This document shows positions 32,701 through 41,060 of a DNA stretch of 64,000 nucleotides, in pieces (positions within the stretch are counted from its first letter, which is position 1; each line of letters starts with the position of its first letter). Made by a program: the position numbers and the translations under genes. The notes beneath the pieces were generated by a model, which saw nothing but the letters and a program-made list of their open reading frames with translations, made no database searches and was not told the DNA's origin. The DNA is from Isochrysis galbana (taxonomy: Eukaryota > Haptophyta > Isochrysidales > Isochrysidaceae), in contig CM030944.1 of NCBI GenBank assembly GCA_018136815.1, positions 992,456 to 1,056,455 on the forward strand. Direction: 5' to 3'.

Positions 32701-33223
32701 TTATGTGTCCGACGCTATCCCGGGTGAAAAGGAGCAGACTGAATCCTGGGCCCTGTCCCTGCACCCTCAGTATGATTTGGCGATTCAGTGTGATGACGAG
32801 GCCCATGCCGTACACGTCGTAGTAATTCACTGGAACGCGATTGGGAGGGGTGGTGTCGCTCAAGCTCACGGACGCCAGAACCCTCTTGTGCACTTCGTCA
32901 ACGACCGCCTGTGCGTTGTCGTCAGCCCTGACTTCGAACCCCTGCATGACCGCGGACGTGAGGCACGAGAAGCCCTCTACAGGGGATCGTGCGTACAAGT
33001 TGCAAATGGATTGGAAGGCGTTTGATCCGCGCACTCGCCATTTGAGGAATGTGCCATGTACGGTGCTGTATCCGGAACCAAGGGACCTCCATGGTGCTCC
33101 TGTCCATAGGATATGGCACATCTTGTCGAGCATTTGGTTGACATCTGCTCTGGGTCTACCACCGGTAAGGGGCAGTAGGGAAGTTACTGCGGCGGTGATT
33201 GCTCCACGTGCCCGGAGATCCAT
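32663..33223 (-). CDS. DUF4096/IS5-like transposase N-terminal domain protein
   Basis: A 186-residue ORF from an ATG just inside the right TIR. Residues ~20-65 (GGRPRADVNQMLDKMCHILW, TGAPWRSLGSGYSTVHGTFL KW) match the DUF4096 helical DNA-binding domain of IS5-family transposases. The DDE catalytic core that should follow is not recognisable. Instead the rest reads VNYYDVYGMGLVITLNRQII. A second minus-strand frame in the same element (ending 32326) reads NFSIVGTNDNYASYMSYVW and a heptad-like LEQLADRVSQVEQLAGRL, possibly joined by splicing at the CTCCACAG acceptor (32703). A two-part or divergent transposase is possible, as is a non-autonomous copy. Confidence 0.65.
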   Translation of the reverse strand: MDLRARGAITAAVTSLLPLTGGRPRADVNQMLDKMCHILWTGAPWRSLGSGYSTVHGTFLKWRVRGSNAFQSICNLYARSPVEGFSCLTSAVMQGFEVRADDNAQAVVDEVHKRVLASVSLSDTTPPNRVPVNYYDVYGMGLVITLNRQIILRVQGQGPGFSLLLFTRDSVGHITPQEMPCSGQSN

Positions 33224-33341
33224 GATTTCCTACTGTGATACCTTTTCGCACAGACCCTAAAGCATATATCAACGCGCTACGTGACACCTGGGCATTTCAC
33301 GACTAGAGCGTTCTCCCCCCCCCCCCCTTGAGAGGCACACC

Positions 33342-33342
<1 letters not shown>

Positions 33343-33407
<65 letters not shown>
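33343..33407. repeat. (AC)n dinucleotide microsatellite
   Basis: About 32 uninterrupted AC units, just after a C run at 33315-33327. Confidence 0.98.
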
Positions 33408-33409
<2 letters not shown>

Positions 33410-33589
33410 ATTGAGACGTTTTGGCTCCTAGACACCCCCTGGTTGCCGACCCGTCCTCTGAGGTGTAGCATCGAGCTTGAGATTCAACCGGCATACATCC
33501 CCATTGATGATCGAGTTTTCTGCCGCTCCTGCCGCAGACCGACTACAAGAGGATTTTCCTAACGTCGCGACTGCCCTACCCAAGGCTGG

Positions 33590-34410
33590 GGTACGCGGTA
33601 GTGTGCACTCCAAAGTGCACACTTGAGAGGACTCTAGCAGACCAACCGCAAAAGCGCAAACCTCCCCACCCGAAGAAGGATTCCCCTGACGTGGGAGGAG
33701 CACAGCCACTGACCAAGCGCGACAATCCTCCCCACCAGAAGGATTCTCCTGACGCGGGAGGCGCACAGCCATTGACCAAGCGCGACAACACTCCCCACCA
33801 GAAGCATTCTCCTGACGCGGGAGGCGCACAGTCGCACTTCCCACCGGAAGCATTCTCCTGACGCGGGAGGCGCACAGTCGCACTTCCCACCGGAAGCATT
33901 CTCCTGACGCGGGAGGCGCACGCGGTAGTGTGCATTCCAAAGTGCACAGCGGGAGGCGCACAGCCATTGACCAAGTGCGACAACACTCCCCACCAGAAGG
34001 ATTCTCCTGACGCGGGAGGCGCACAGTCGCACTTCCCACCGGAAGCATTCTCCTGACGCGGGAGGCGCACGCGGTAGTGTGCATTCCAAAGTGCACACTT
34101 GAGAGGACTCTAGCAGACCAACCCCAAAAGCGCAAACCTCCCCACCCGAAGAAGGATTCTCCTGACGTAGGAGGAGCAAAGCCACTGACCAAGCGCGACC
34201 CCACCAGAAGGATTCTCCTGACGATGGGAGGAGCACAGCCACCGCCCAAGCGCGACCCCACCAGAAGGATTCTCCTGACGATGGGAGGAGCACAGCCACC
34301 GACCAAGTGCGACAACACTCCCCACCAGAAGGATTCTCCTGACGATGGGAGGAGCACAGCCACCGCCCAAGCGCGACCCCACCAGAAGGATTCTCCTGAC
34401 GATGGGAGGG
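33590..34410 (+). repeat. 63-bp coding-type minisatellite with a 130-bp long direct repeat
   Basis: Units of about 63 bases, GATTCTCCTGACGCGGGAGG plus GCACAGCCA.TGACCAAGCGC GACAACACTCCCCACCAGAA G, recur with variants. On the plus strand they encode DSPDAGGAQPLTKRDNTPHQ K. A 130-base block starting CGCGGTAGTGTGCACTCCAA occurs at ~33594 and ~34071 with few differences, and part of it again at ~33918. Each block opens with a GTGTGCAC/GTGCACAC hairpin. Both plus and minus frames stay open because unit length is a multiple of three. Confidence 0.85.
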
Positions 34411-34833
34411 AGGGAGGGAGAGCGGGAGGGCGGGAGGGAGAGCAGAGCGGAGAGCGGAGCGGAGAGCGGAGCGGAGAGGGAAGCGGCGCGGCGCGGAGGG
34501 AGGGAGGGGAAGAGAAGCGCCCTCTCTGTGCAAACAACTGCCCAACTCCGACCGCCCCCCCCCCCCCATTCTCAACTGCCCAACTCCGACCGCCCCCCCC
34601 CCCCCCTCTCACCCCCAACTGCCCAACTGCTCTGGATACATACAAGTGCCCTTCGTGCTACCTTCTTCCTCTGGATCTAACTTCCCAACTGCCCGTGCAC
34701 ATACTGACTGCCCCTGCATCCACACACCTGCCCAAGTCTCAGCAAGATTGTCTTGCCGAGTACAAAAAAGAATACTCTTTGCTGGTGTGGAGAGCTCTCA
34801 TACGCAACGTGAACCGGTCTGAAAATATGGTGA

Positions 34834-35241
34834 GGAGGAGGGGAAGAGGGGTGTGTAGGGCCCCAAGAAGGACTCGAGCAAGAGCCCCAAGAAGGACTCG
34901 AGCAAGGCCGACTCGAAGCACAAGCAGAAGTCACTCTAGAAACTCTACGTACTATGCAACCATATCCAAAAGAGTATCTCTGTTGGTCTCACATTCTACA
35001 AGAGATCAATCGACGGGATGCCCTTCTGTCCCAAACACCAGCAGGTCATGCTCGTACACAGATGATACAACACCTTGATCGTACAGTTGCGCAGACCATT
35101 CTTGCCATGTGGGACTCTTGGAAGACCACCAAGGCCAAGAGCTGGGAGAAGCTTCATCTCGCGGACTACACAAAGTATTCTAGGGCGGCAAGTGTCCTGA
35201 AGTGCCGATGTACCATGTCTTTGGGTTCCCTTCTTTCTTGA
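34834..35241 (+). pseudogene. Truncated paralogue of the GxxxG/ankyrin protein's unique domain
   Basis: An open frame without start codon. It begins with the same GxxxG repeat type (PQEGLEQEPQEGLEQGRLEA) and then EVTLETLRTMQPYPKEYLCW, SHILQEINRRDALL, GHARTQMIQHLDRTVAQTIL AMW and KSWEKLHLADYTKY. The large minus-strand protein at 36255-39518 has the same order of blocks with mostly conservative changes. The frame ends at 35241 where the paralogue would enter its Pro-rich linker. A following stretch (35242-35390) has a CTGCAG acceptor and an Ala/Ser-rich frame, so a spliced gene cannot be ruled out. I favour a duplicated fragment. Confidence 0.75.
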
Positions 35242-35639
35242 TTCTGCAGACTCCGATGCCATCGCGTGCACTCCTCGCCTTCCTCGACTCCATCGAGCGC
35301 TGCGGATGCAGCAGGTGGGGAAGCGCACGCCAAGCGCACCACCTCCCAAGAGCACAAGGAAATGAACCTTTCTGGACGACCTTGAGGGTAAAAAAAAAAT
35401 CAAAGGAACTGGATGTGCGGCAGGTCCTCTCATGGAGAAGGCCAACCAATCGAGGCTAGGCTGCAGCGTCATCACACCCGATACACTGTGCAATAACGTC
35501 TTCGACCAAGGCATGTGCGCCAAAAGGTGTGTCTCCATGGAAGACGAGCCATACTACTCGGGTTTCAGATACGATCGATGATTTGAATCTGTGGTGGCGG
35601 CGGTGTCACTTTGTGTACCAAACAATCGTGACACGTATC

Positions 35640-35850
35640 GTGAGCCGAACTAGGGTGCATGCAAATGCTCCTGGCTGGGTGTCAAAGAATGTGTGTATCG
35701 CACCAGGCCGAAGTGACTGTGCTCGGGTGGATGGGAGGAATTGCGGCGCTTCTAGAGTGGTTTTGTGCCCACATACATAGCGTTTTATGCACAGCGTTTT
35801 AATACATAGCGTTTTCATACATAGCGTTTTCATGCATAACGTTACGAATC
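35640..35850 (+). repeat. Dispersed repeat family E, copy 2, with ATAGCGTTTT iterons
   Basis: About 130 bases match the reverse complement of 10985-11150, followed by GCGCTTCTAGAGTGGTTTTG (35746) and four spaced (C)ATAGCGTTTT-like iterons at 35775-35833, ending ATAACGTTAC. Confidence 0.85.
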
Positions 35851-35946
35851 ACCTACAAAGCATTCCACAACTAGATTTCAGTCACACTAGCATGTGTACC
35901 CCTTCATTTCACGCACATGTCCAATCCGCGTCTTCTACGGCAATAT

Positions 35947-36147
35947 CTAGCGGATCATGATTTGAGTGTTATATCTCGCGGCGAAGACTCGGCTAATGTT
36001 GCATGTCGCGTTGCGATCGCACCCGGAGGGGTGCTTGAGACACTCAGTGCAGCAGATCTTGCGCTGACGAAGCGCTTCCGACTCTTTGGCACTCGAATGC
36101 CCTGTTTGCCCACAAAAAGAGCACGTCTGTGAAGTGTACATCCACAA
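35947..36147 (-). pseudogene. TnpB/Fanzor nuclease C-terminal zinc-ribbon remnant
   Basis: The 66-codon frame reads MYTSQTCSFCGQTG, a spacer, then KICCTECLKHPSGCDRNATC NISRV. This is the OrfB-type zinc ribbon: TSQTC-x2-C ... C-x2-C ... DR-NA-NI, which sits at the end of RuvC-type RNA-guided nucleases of the TnpB/Fanzor group. The canonical final block is DRDxNAAxNI; here it is DRNATCNI, so one Asp position has changed. The RuvC domains that should precede it are missing: only ~100 bases separate it from the end of the next gene. No ATG is appropriate. It is a 3' relic of such an element, either decayed or cut off by rearrangement. Confidence 0.65.
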
Positions 36148-36254
36148 ATCGAGTGTGGTGGATCTTGAAGTATGGAAGAGGAGGTTGGATCTTTCCGGTC
36201 TTCATCTCAGCTGCCGTACGTAAGGACCATCACGTCTTCAGAAAGAAAGCAATC

Positions 36255-39200
36255 TCAAGGCGGGTCACACTCACGGAAGATAGTTGATTTACTAGCCGAG
36301 CACGTCCACATACCCAACTTGTTTTGTGCATATACGCACTCTTGGCATCCAAAGGAGCAGTCGAATCTGTAGTCTTCTGGTGCATCTTTGACAACCCCAT
36401 CTAAGTAGTAAGACTCGCAAAGGAATTGATCTTCTACCTTGAAAGTGTTGGAAGGTACTGCTCCTAGATTAAAGCACCATTGTTGTCCTATGAATGCATT
36501 ACGCAGAAGTTTGGTACGCGTAAAGTTAATGTTTCCACATTGCAAGGATGATGGCAGGGGTGAGGGCGGTGGTGAGAGTGACGATGAAGGCGGTGGTGAG
36601 GGTGATGGTGAGGGTGATGGTGGTGAGGGTGATGGTGGTGAGGGTGATGGTGGTGAGGGTGATGGTGGTGGCGATGAGGGTGTGTTTCCGAAGATGTTCT
36701 TTACGAAAAGACCCAATGATTTGAGAGACCACAGAAGGATTGTCGCCAAGATGAAGAAGATTCCAGGAGTTTGGGGCGGAGGAGAGGCAGGCGGTGGAGA
36801 AGGAGGTGACGAGGGAGAGGGAGGCGGTGGCGATGGAGGAGAAAGGGAGGGAGGCGGTGGCAAGGGAGGCGGTGGCGATGGTGGTGGCGGTGATGAGAGT
36901 GGCGGTGGCGATGGAGGAGGAAGGGAGGGAGGCGGTGGCAAGGGAGGCGGTGGCGAGGGTGCGTTGATCAAATCCATACGGATCTCCTGTTTGCATTCCA
37001 TGGATAGGAGTCTTGCGTCATTGAGGATACGATCACATTGGCAAAAGCTCTGCTGTATTTGTCTCCTAGTATAGTCTGTACAGTCTTTGAGATTGAGTTT
37101 CTCCCAGCTTTTGACTTTGATGGTCTTCCAATATTCCCACATGGCAAGAATGGTTTGAGCATGTGTACGATCAAGTTGTTGTATCGTCTGTGTACGAGCA
37201 TGACCTGAGGCTGGTAGAAGAGCATCACGTCGACTGATCTCATCTATAATGTGAGACCAGCAGAGATGTTCTTGCGGGCATGGTTGCATAGTAGTTAGAC
37301 TTTCCAGATTGACTTCTTCTTCTTCTTCTTCTTCTGGCTCTGAACTTTGGTGCCCTTGTTCGAGACCTTGAAGACGTCCTTGCTCAAGTCCTTCTTGGCA
37401 CCCTTGTTCGAGACCTTGAAGACGCCCTTGCTCAAATCCTTCTTGGTACCCTTTTTCAAGTCCTTCTTGGCGCCCTTGTTCGAGACCTTGACGACGCCCT
37501 TGCTCAAGTCCTTCTTGGCACATTTGTTCGAGACCTTGACGACGCCCTTGCTCAAGTCCTTCTTGGTACCCTTTTTCAAGTCCTTCTTGACGCCCTTGGT
37601 TGATACCTTGAAGACGCCCTTGCTCAAGTCCTTCTTGGTGTCCTTTTTCAAGTCCTTCTTGGCACCCTTGTTCGAGACCTTGACGACGCCCTTGCTCAAG
37701 TCCTTCCTGGTACCCTTTTTCAAGTCCTTCTTGGCGCCCTTGGTCAATACCTTGAAGACACCCTTGCTCAAGTCCTTCTTGGTGTCCTTTTTCAAGTCCT
37801 TCTCGGCACCCTTGTTCGAGACCTTGACGACGCCCTTGCTCAAGTCCTTCTTGGCGCCCTTGTTCGATACCTTCTTGGCGCCCTTGCTCGAGACCTTGAA
37901 GACGCCCTTGCTCAAGTCCTTCTTGGTGCCCTTTTTGGAGCCCTTGCTCGAGACCTTGAAGACGCCCTTGAAGACGCCCTTGCTCGAGACCTTGAAGACG
38001 CCCTTGCTCGAGACCTTGAAGACGCCCTTGCTCGAGACCTTGAAGACGCCCTTGCTCAAGTCCTTCTTGGTGCCCTTTTTGGAGCCCTTCTTGTCGCCCT
38101 TGGTCGAGGCCTTGAAGACGCCCTTGCTCAAGTCCTTCTTGGTGCCCTTTTTGGAGCCCTTCTTGTCGCCCTTGGTCGAGGCCTTGAAGACGCCCTTGCT
38201 CAAGTCCTTCTTGGTGCCCTTTTTGGAGCCCTTCTTGGCGCCCTTCTTGGCGCCCTTGGTCGAGGCCTTGAAGACGCCCTTGCTCAAGTCCTTCTTGGTG
38301 CCCTTTTTGGAGCCCTTCTTGGCGCCCTTCTTGGCGCCCTTGGTCGAGGCCTTGAAGACGCCCTTGCTCAAGTCCTTCTTGGTGCCCTTTTTGGAGCCCT
38401 TCTTGTCGCCCTTGGTCGAGACCTTGAAGACGCCCTTGCTCAAGACCTTCTTGGTGCCCTTTTTGGAGCCCTTCTTGGTGCCCTTTGTGGAGTCCTTCTT
38501 GTCGCCCTTGGTCGAGACCTTCTTGTCGCCCTTGGTCTAGACCTTCTAGTCGCCCTTGCTCAAGTCCTTCTTGGTGCCCTTTTTGGAGCCCTTCTTGGTG
38601 CCCTTTTTGGAGCCCTTCTTGGTGCCCTTTGTGGAGTCCTTCTTGTCGCCCTTGGTCGAGACCTTCTTGTCGCCCTTGGTCGAGACCTTCTTGTCGCCCT
38701 TGCTCTAGACCTTCTTGTCGCCCTTTTCGGAGCCCTTCATGGTGCCCTTTTTGGAGCCCTTCTTGGTGCCCTTTTTGGAGCCCTTCTTGGTGCCCTTTTT
38801 GGAGCCCTTCTTGTCGCCATTGGTCGAGACCTTGAAGACACCCTTGCTCAAGACCGCCAGGATCCCTCTGCTGACGTCCTACAGAGTCATCTCCTTGCCA
38901 TTGTTGGAGTGCTTGTGTGTGGCCTTGTGTGTAGCCTACGGAGAAGCCGCTCTGATGCCCTTGTATGAATCCTCGATTGTACTCGGCTTCAATATCACAG
39001 ACAAGGGTTGGTGGAGTCCATACAACACGTAGGAGATTGGAGATGTCATGTAGATGAGCTGTACGTTGGCTCATGGAATTGTTGAGACATTGACAGGCAG
39101 TCGTCTGGTCGATGGTTGCCCCATAGTGCTGTAATAGATCGACCACCTCTACATCGCCACGTAGGCAGGCATACATTAATGGGGTGTTCTTCATGTTGTC

Positions 39201-39518
39201 CATCTGATCCAATGGAGCATTCCATTGTGCCGCAAGATGTTTGACACATGGAAGATGACCACGCTCGACTGCGAGTATCAAGGCGGTCTTCCCCCAGAGA
39301 GTACTCTTCATGTTCATGTACCCCAATGGAGCAAATCGAAGGAGTGTTGCCACACAATTGGAATGACCCAAGTAGGCAGCAATCATCAATGGTGTATACT
39401 TTTCGGAAACAATGGTATATAGCATTCGCATCTCTTCCATGAACTTGATTGGTGCTCTTGGACTACCTTCAAGCAGACCATTCAGGAGGAGAGCACAGCA
39501 TGGAGGAGCATCGCTCAT
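36255..39518 (-). CDS. Ankyrin, GxxxG-minisatellite and proline-rich membrane protein
   Basis: A single 1087-residue ORF. The ATG at 39518 is the first in frame. Residues ~40-150 hold three ankyrin repeats (YTPLMIAAYLGHSNCVATLL, GKTALILAVERGHLPCVKHL, NTPLMYACLRGDVEVVDLL). Residues ~190-733 are an array of 8-residue units of the type GLEQGRQE and GLQKGHQE, a deca-GX3-like pattern. An acidic linker then leads into a unique domain at ~745-845 (MQPCPQEHLCWSHI, GHARTQTIQQLDRTHAQTIL) shared with 34834-35241. Two Pro-rich segments flank one membrane helix (GIFFILATILLWSLKSLGLF, ~915-935), and a Cys-rich C-terminal domain (~990-1087) could lie outside the membrane. GC is lower than in the neighbouring host genes. 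Function unknown; ankyrin plus long repeats suggests an interaction scaffold. Confidence 0.8.
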   Translation of the reverse strand: MSDAPPCCALLLNGLLEGSPRAPIKFMEEMRMLYTIVSEKYTPLMIAAYLGHSNCVATLLRFAPLGYMNMKSTLWGKTALILAVERGHLPCVKHLAAQWNAPLDQMDNMKNTPLMYACLRGDVEVVDLLQHYGATIDQTTACQCLNNSMSQRTAHLHDISNLLRVVWTPPTLVCDIEAEYNRGFIQGHQSGFSVGYTQGHTQALQQWQGDDSVGRQQRDPGGLEQGCLQGLDQWRQEGLQKGHQEGLQKGHQEGLQKGHHEGLRKGRQEGLEQGRQEGLDQGRQEGLDQGRQEGLHKGHQEGLQKGHQEGLQKGHQEGLEQGRLEGLDQGRQEGLDQGRQEGLHKGHQEGLQKGHQEGLEQGRLQGLDQGRQEGLQKGHQEGLEQGRLQGLDQGRQEGRQEGLQKGHQEGLEQGRLQGLDQGRQEGRQEGLQKGHQEGLEQGRLQGLDQGRQEGLQKGHQEGLEQGRLQGLDQGRQEGLQKGHQEGLEQGRLQGLEQGRLQGLEQGRLQGLEQGRLQGRLQGLEQGLQKGHQEGLEQGRLQGLEQGRQEGIEQGRQEGLEQGRRQGLEQGCREGLEKGHQEGLEQGCLQGIDQGRQEGLEKGYQEGLEQGRRQGLEQGCQEGLEKGHQEGLEQGRLQGINQGRQEGLEKGYQEGLEQGRRQGLEQMCQEGLEQGRRQGLEQGRQEGLEKGYQEGFEQGRLQGLEQGCQEGLEQGRLQGLEQGHQSSEPEEEEEEEVNLESLTTMQPCPQEHLCWSHIIDEISRRDALLPASGHARTQTIQQLDRTHAQTILAMWEYWKTIKVKSWEKLNLKDCTDYTRRQIQQSFCQCDRILNDARLLSMECKQEIRMDLINAPSPPPPLPPPPSLPPPSPPPLSSPPPPSPPPPLPPPPSLSPPSPPPPSPSSPPSPPPASPPPQTPGIFFILATILLWSLKSLGLFVKNIFGNTPSSPPPSPSPPSPSPPSPSPPSPSPSPSPPPSSSLSPPPSPLPSSLQCGNINFTRTKLLRNAFIGQQWCFNLGAVPSNTFKVEDQFLCESYYLDGVVKDAPEDYRFDCSFGCQECVYAQNKLGMWTCSASKSTIFRECDPP
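37320..38940. repeat. 24-bp coding minisatellite, about 65 units
   Basis: Tandem 24-base units (minus strand CAAGGGCGTCTTCAAGGTCT CGAA and variants) form higher-order blocks of 24, 48, 72 and 120 bases. Several frames on both strands are open across parts of the array. Confidence 0.95.
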
Positions 39519-39602
39519 GCTGTAGAATGGAGGCAACGACAAGTAAGGGCGAGGGAGGAAGAGGAAAGAAGAGGCAAAGACGTCAGGAGAGGTGAAGGCG
39601 AA

Positions 39603-39711
39603 GGGAACAAGAGGACAGGAGAAAGGTGAGGGAGCAAGAGGACAGGAGAAAGGTGAGGGAGCAAGAGGACAGGAGAAAGGTGAGGGAGCAAGAGGACAGG
39701 AGAATGGCAGA
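39603..39711. repeat. 27-bp tandem repeat, four copies
   Basis: GGGAGCAAGAGGACAGGAGA AAGGTGA repeated four times head to tail, nearly identical, just upstream of the ankyrin gene start on its coding side. Confidence 0.95.
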
Positions 39712-40204
39712 GAAGAGGATGGGTTGCGGCGTTGAGTCCTGCGGTCTGCCGCGCCGGCCGCCGATTCTACACCTTATCGTCCGGACGGGTGTGGTACCCC
39801 TTGTCTCTTCGATCGTCGCGCACTATTCTTAGAGTTCATCGTTCGTCGATCGTCGTTCGTTCCTTCGTTTCTCGATTCTCGATTCTCGTCGTTCCGCGTT
39901 CTTATCGTTCTTCGTTTCTCGTTCTCGATTCTCGATTCTTGTCGTTCCGCGTTCTTATCGATTCTCGATGATTCGTATCTTCTCGGTCGTCACTCTTCGC
40001 GTCACTCGTCACGTCTTCCGTCTGGGTTCGACGCGTTTGGCGCGTGGCTCTCCATTCGAATTTATTGTTTGATTCGTTCTTCGTCATTCGGTCTCGTTGA
40101 GGATTGCTCTTCCACCGTTCGCGTGGCTTGTTTCTTGTTTGGAGCTCTCCGCTATCCGATAGATAGGTTCTCTTCTTTCCTCGCGGGACGCTCGATCCTA
40201 GCAG
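39712..40204. repeat. TCGATTCTCG / GTCGTTCCGCGTTCTTATCG simple repeats
   Basis: A 40-base block containing CGATTCTCGATTCT.GTCGTTCCGCGTTCTTATCG occurs twice (39865-39970) within TCGTTCG-rich sequence. No gene seen. Confidence 0.6.
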
Positions 40205-41060
40205 GGGGGTGTCGCATTCGCGAATCGACACTCGTTAGGCTTCGCTCTTCTCTTCGTCGTTCGGCATTTATCGTTATAATTCTCTGCTTTCTCTCGTTCT
40301 CGGTCAAAAGCTTCGCTTGGATGCATGGGATCGTGGGTTGTGGAGCGCTCTCTCTCTTTCTCTCGAAAGAGAAGGGAAGTTTCCCCACATCTCTTCCTCC
40401 CAGGCGCCTCGCAAATAGGTTTAATTTGCTATCTTCCCTGCGCTTCTTTATCTGCTTCTGGGGGCAATCAGGTTTAATTTGCGATCTCTTCGTACCTCCC
40501 CCTTAAGCATATCGCACTTCTCTCGTCTTATTCGGTAAGTCTCTTGGAATCCTGCGTAGCAAGATTGCCCCTCGATTCCGTTATGGTGCGATTCCCGTTC
40601 CAGACAAGATCGTCGACAGATCGCCCTTTGATCGTCGTCCGTCGTTGTCTGATCGGAGTGTTTGGGTTTGATTTTAGTCGAGTTATGTGAGAAAGTCGTG
40701 GGGCGAGAGTCGGGGTGTTTTCCTGGGTGTCGTTGTCCGTCGTCCTGTCGTCAGTCGTCATCCGTCGCTCTCGCTCTCGTCGCTCTCGCTCTCGTAACAC
40801 TCGTACCCAACAAACTCGCCTCGCCTCGCCAGCCCCTGCCATCACAGCCCTCCTCTCACTCGCCCTCGCCTCTCGCCGCTCGTTCCATGTCGTTCTCGCC
40901 GCCGTCCTCGCCCTCGCTCAAGCCCGCCTGCCCGCCTTCCTCTGCTGACGGGCTTCAGCCCGTCATCGTCTCCGAAGCCGTCTCCGAAGCCGCGCCTGCC
41001 GCCGGCTTGCCACCTTCCTCATTGCCCTCAGGCCATATGGGCCTTCCCAATTCGTCAAGG
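40205..41060 (+). mobile_element. ~850-bp dispersed repeat family F, copy 1
   Basis: Nearly the whole segment is repeated in inverted orientation at 61705-62555. Shared landmarks are GTCGCATTCGCGAATCGACAC, AGGTTTAATTTGC, TTAAGCATATCGCACTTCTC, GATCGTCGTCCGTCG and CTTCCCAATTCGTCA. An open frame inside both copies (from 40662, ending CGLQPV-like, Ser/Pro/Ala-rich) has no known domain. Probably a non-autonomous or LTR-type element. Confidence 0.85.

Larger units (their letters stand above)
32200..33261 (-). mobile_element. 1.06-kb DNA transposon with 17-bp TIRs and an IS5/DUF4096-type ORF
   Basis: TTTAGGGTCTGTGCGAA (32200-32216) is repeated in perfect inversion at 33245-33261. The element fits around a minus-strand ORF that starts 21 bases inside the right end. 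No clear target-site duplication is seen, so exact ends could be a few bases off. The family E core (GCGCTTTTAGAGTGGTTTTG) lies inside the left end at 32294. Confidence 0.8.

Noticed and set aside
33428-34645. 405-codon minus-strand frame over the 63-bp minisatellite
   Set aside because: Repeat-derived with Arg/Pro-rich ends and no ATG with good context. The plus-strand frame joins a recognisable domain downstream.
37347-38540. Plus-strand 397-codon frame rich in LKSFLVPF repeats, and a minus-strand 382-codon KKDLSKG frame
   Set aside because: Both are alternative frames of the 24-bp minisatellite and lack any non-repeat domain, whereas the third frame continues into ankyrin repeats and a unique domain.
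37320-38940. CRISPR-like array
   Set aside because: Units are contiguous 24-mers without unique spacers, inside a eukaryotic coding frame.
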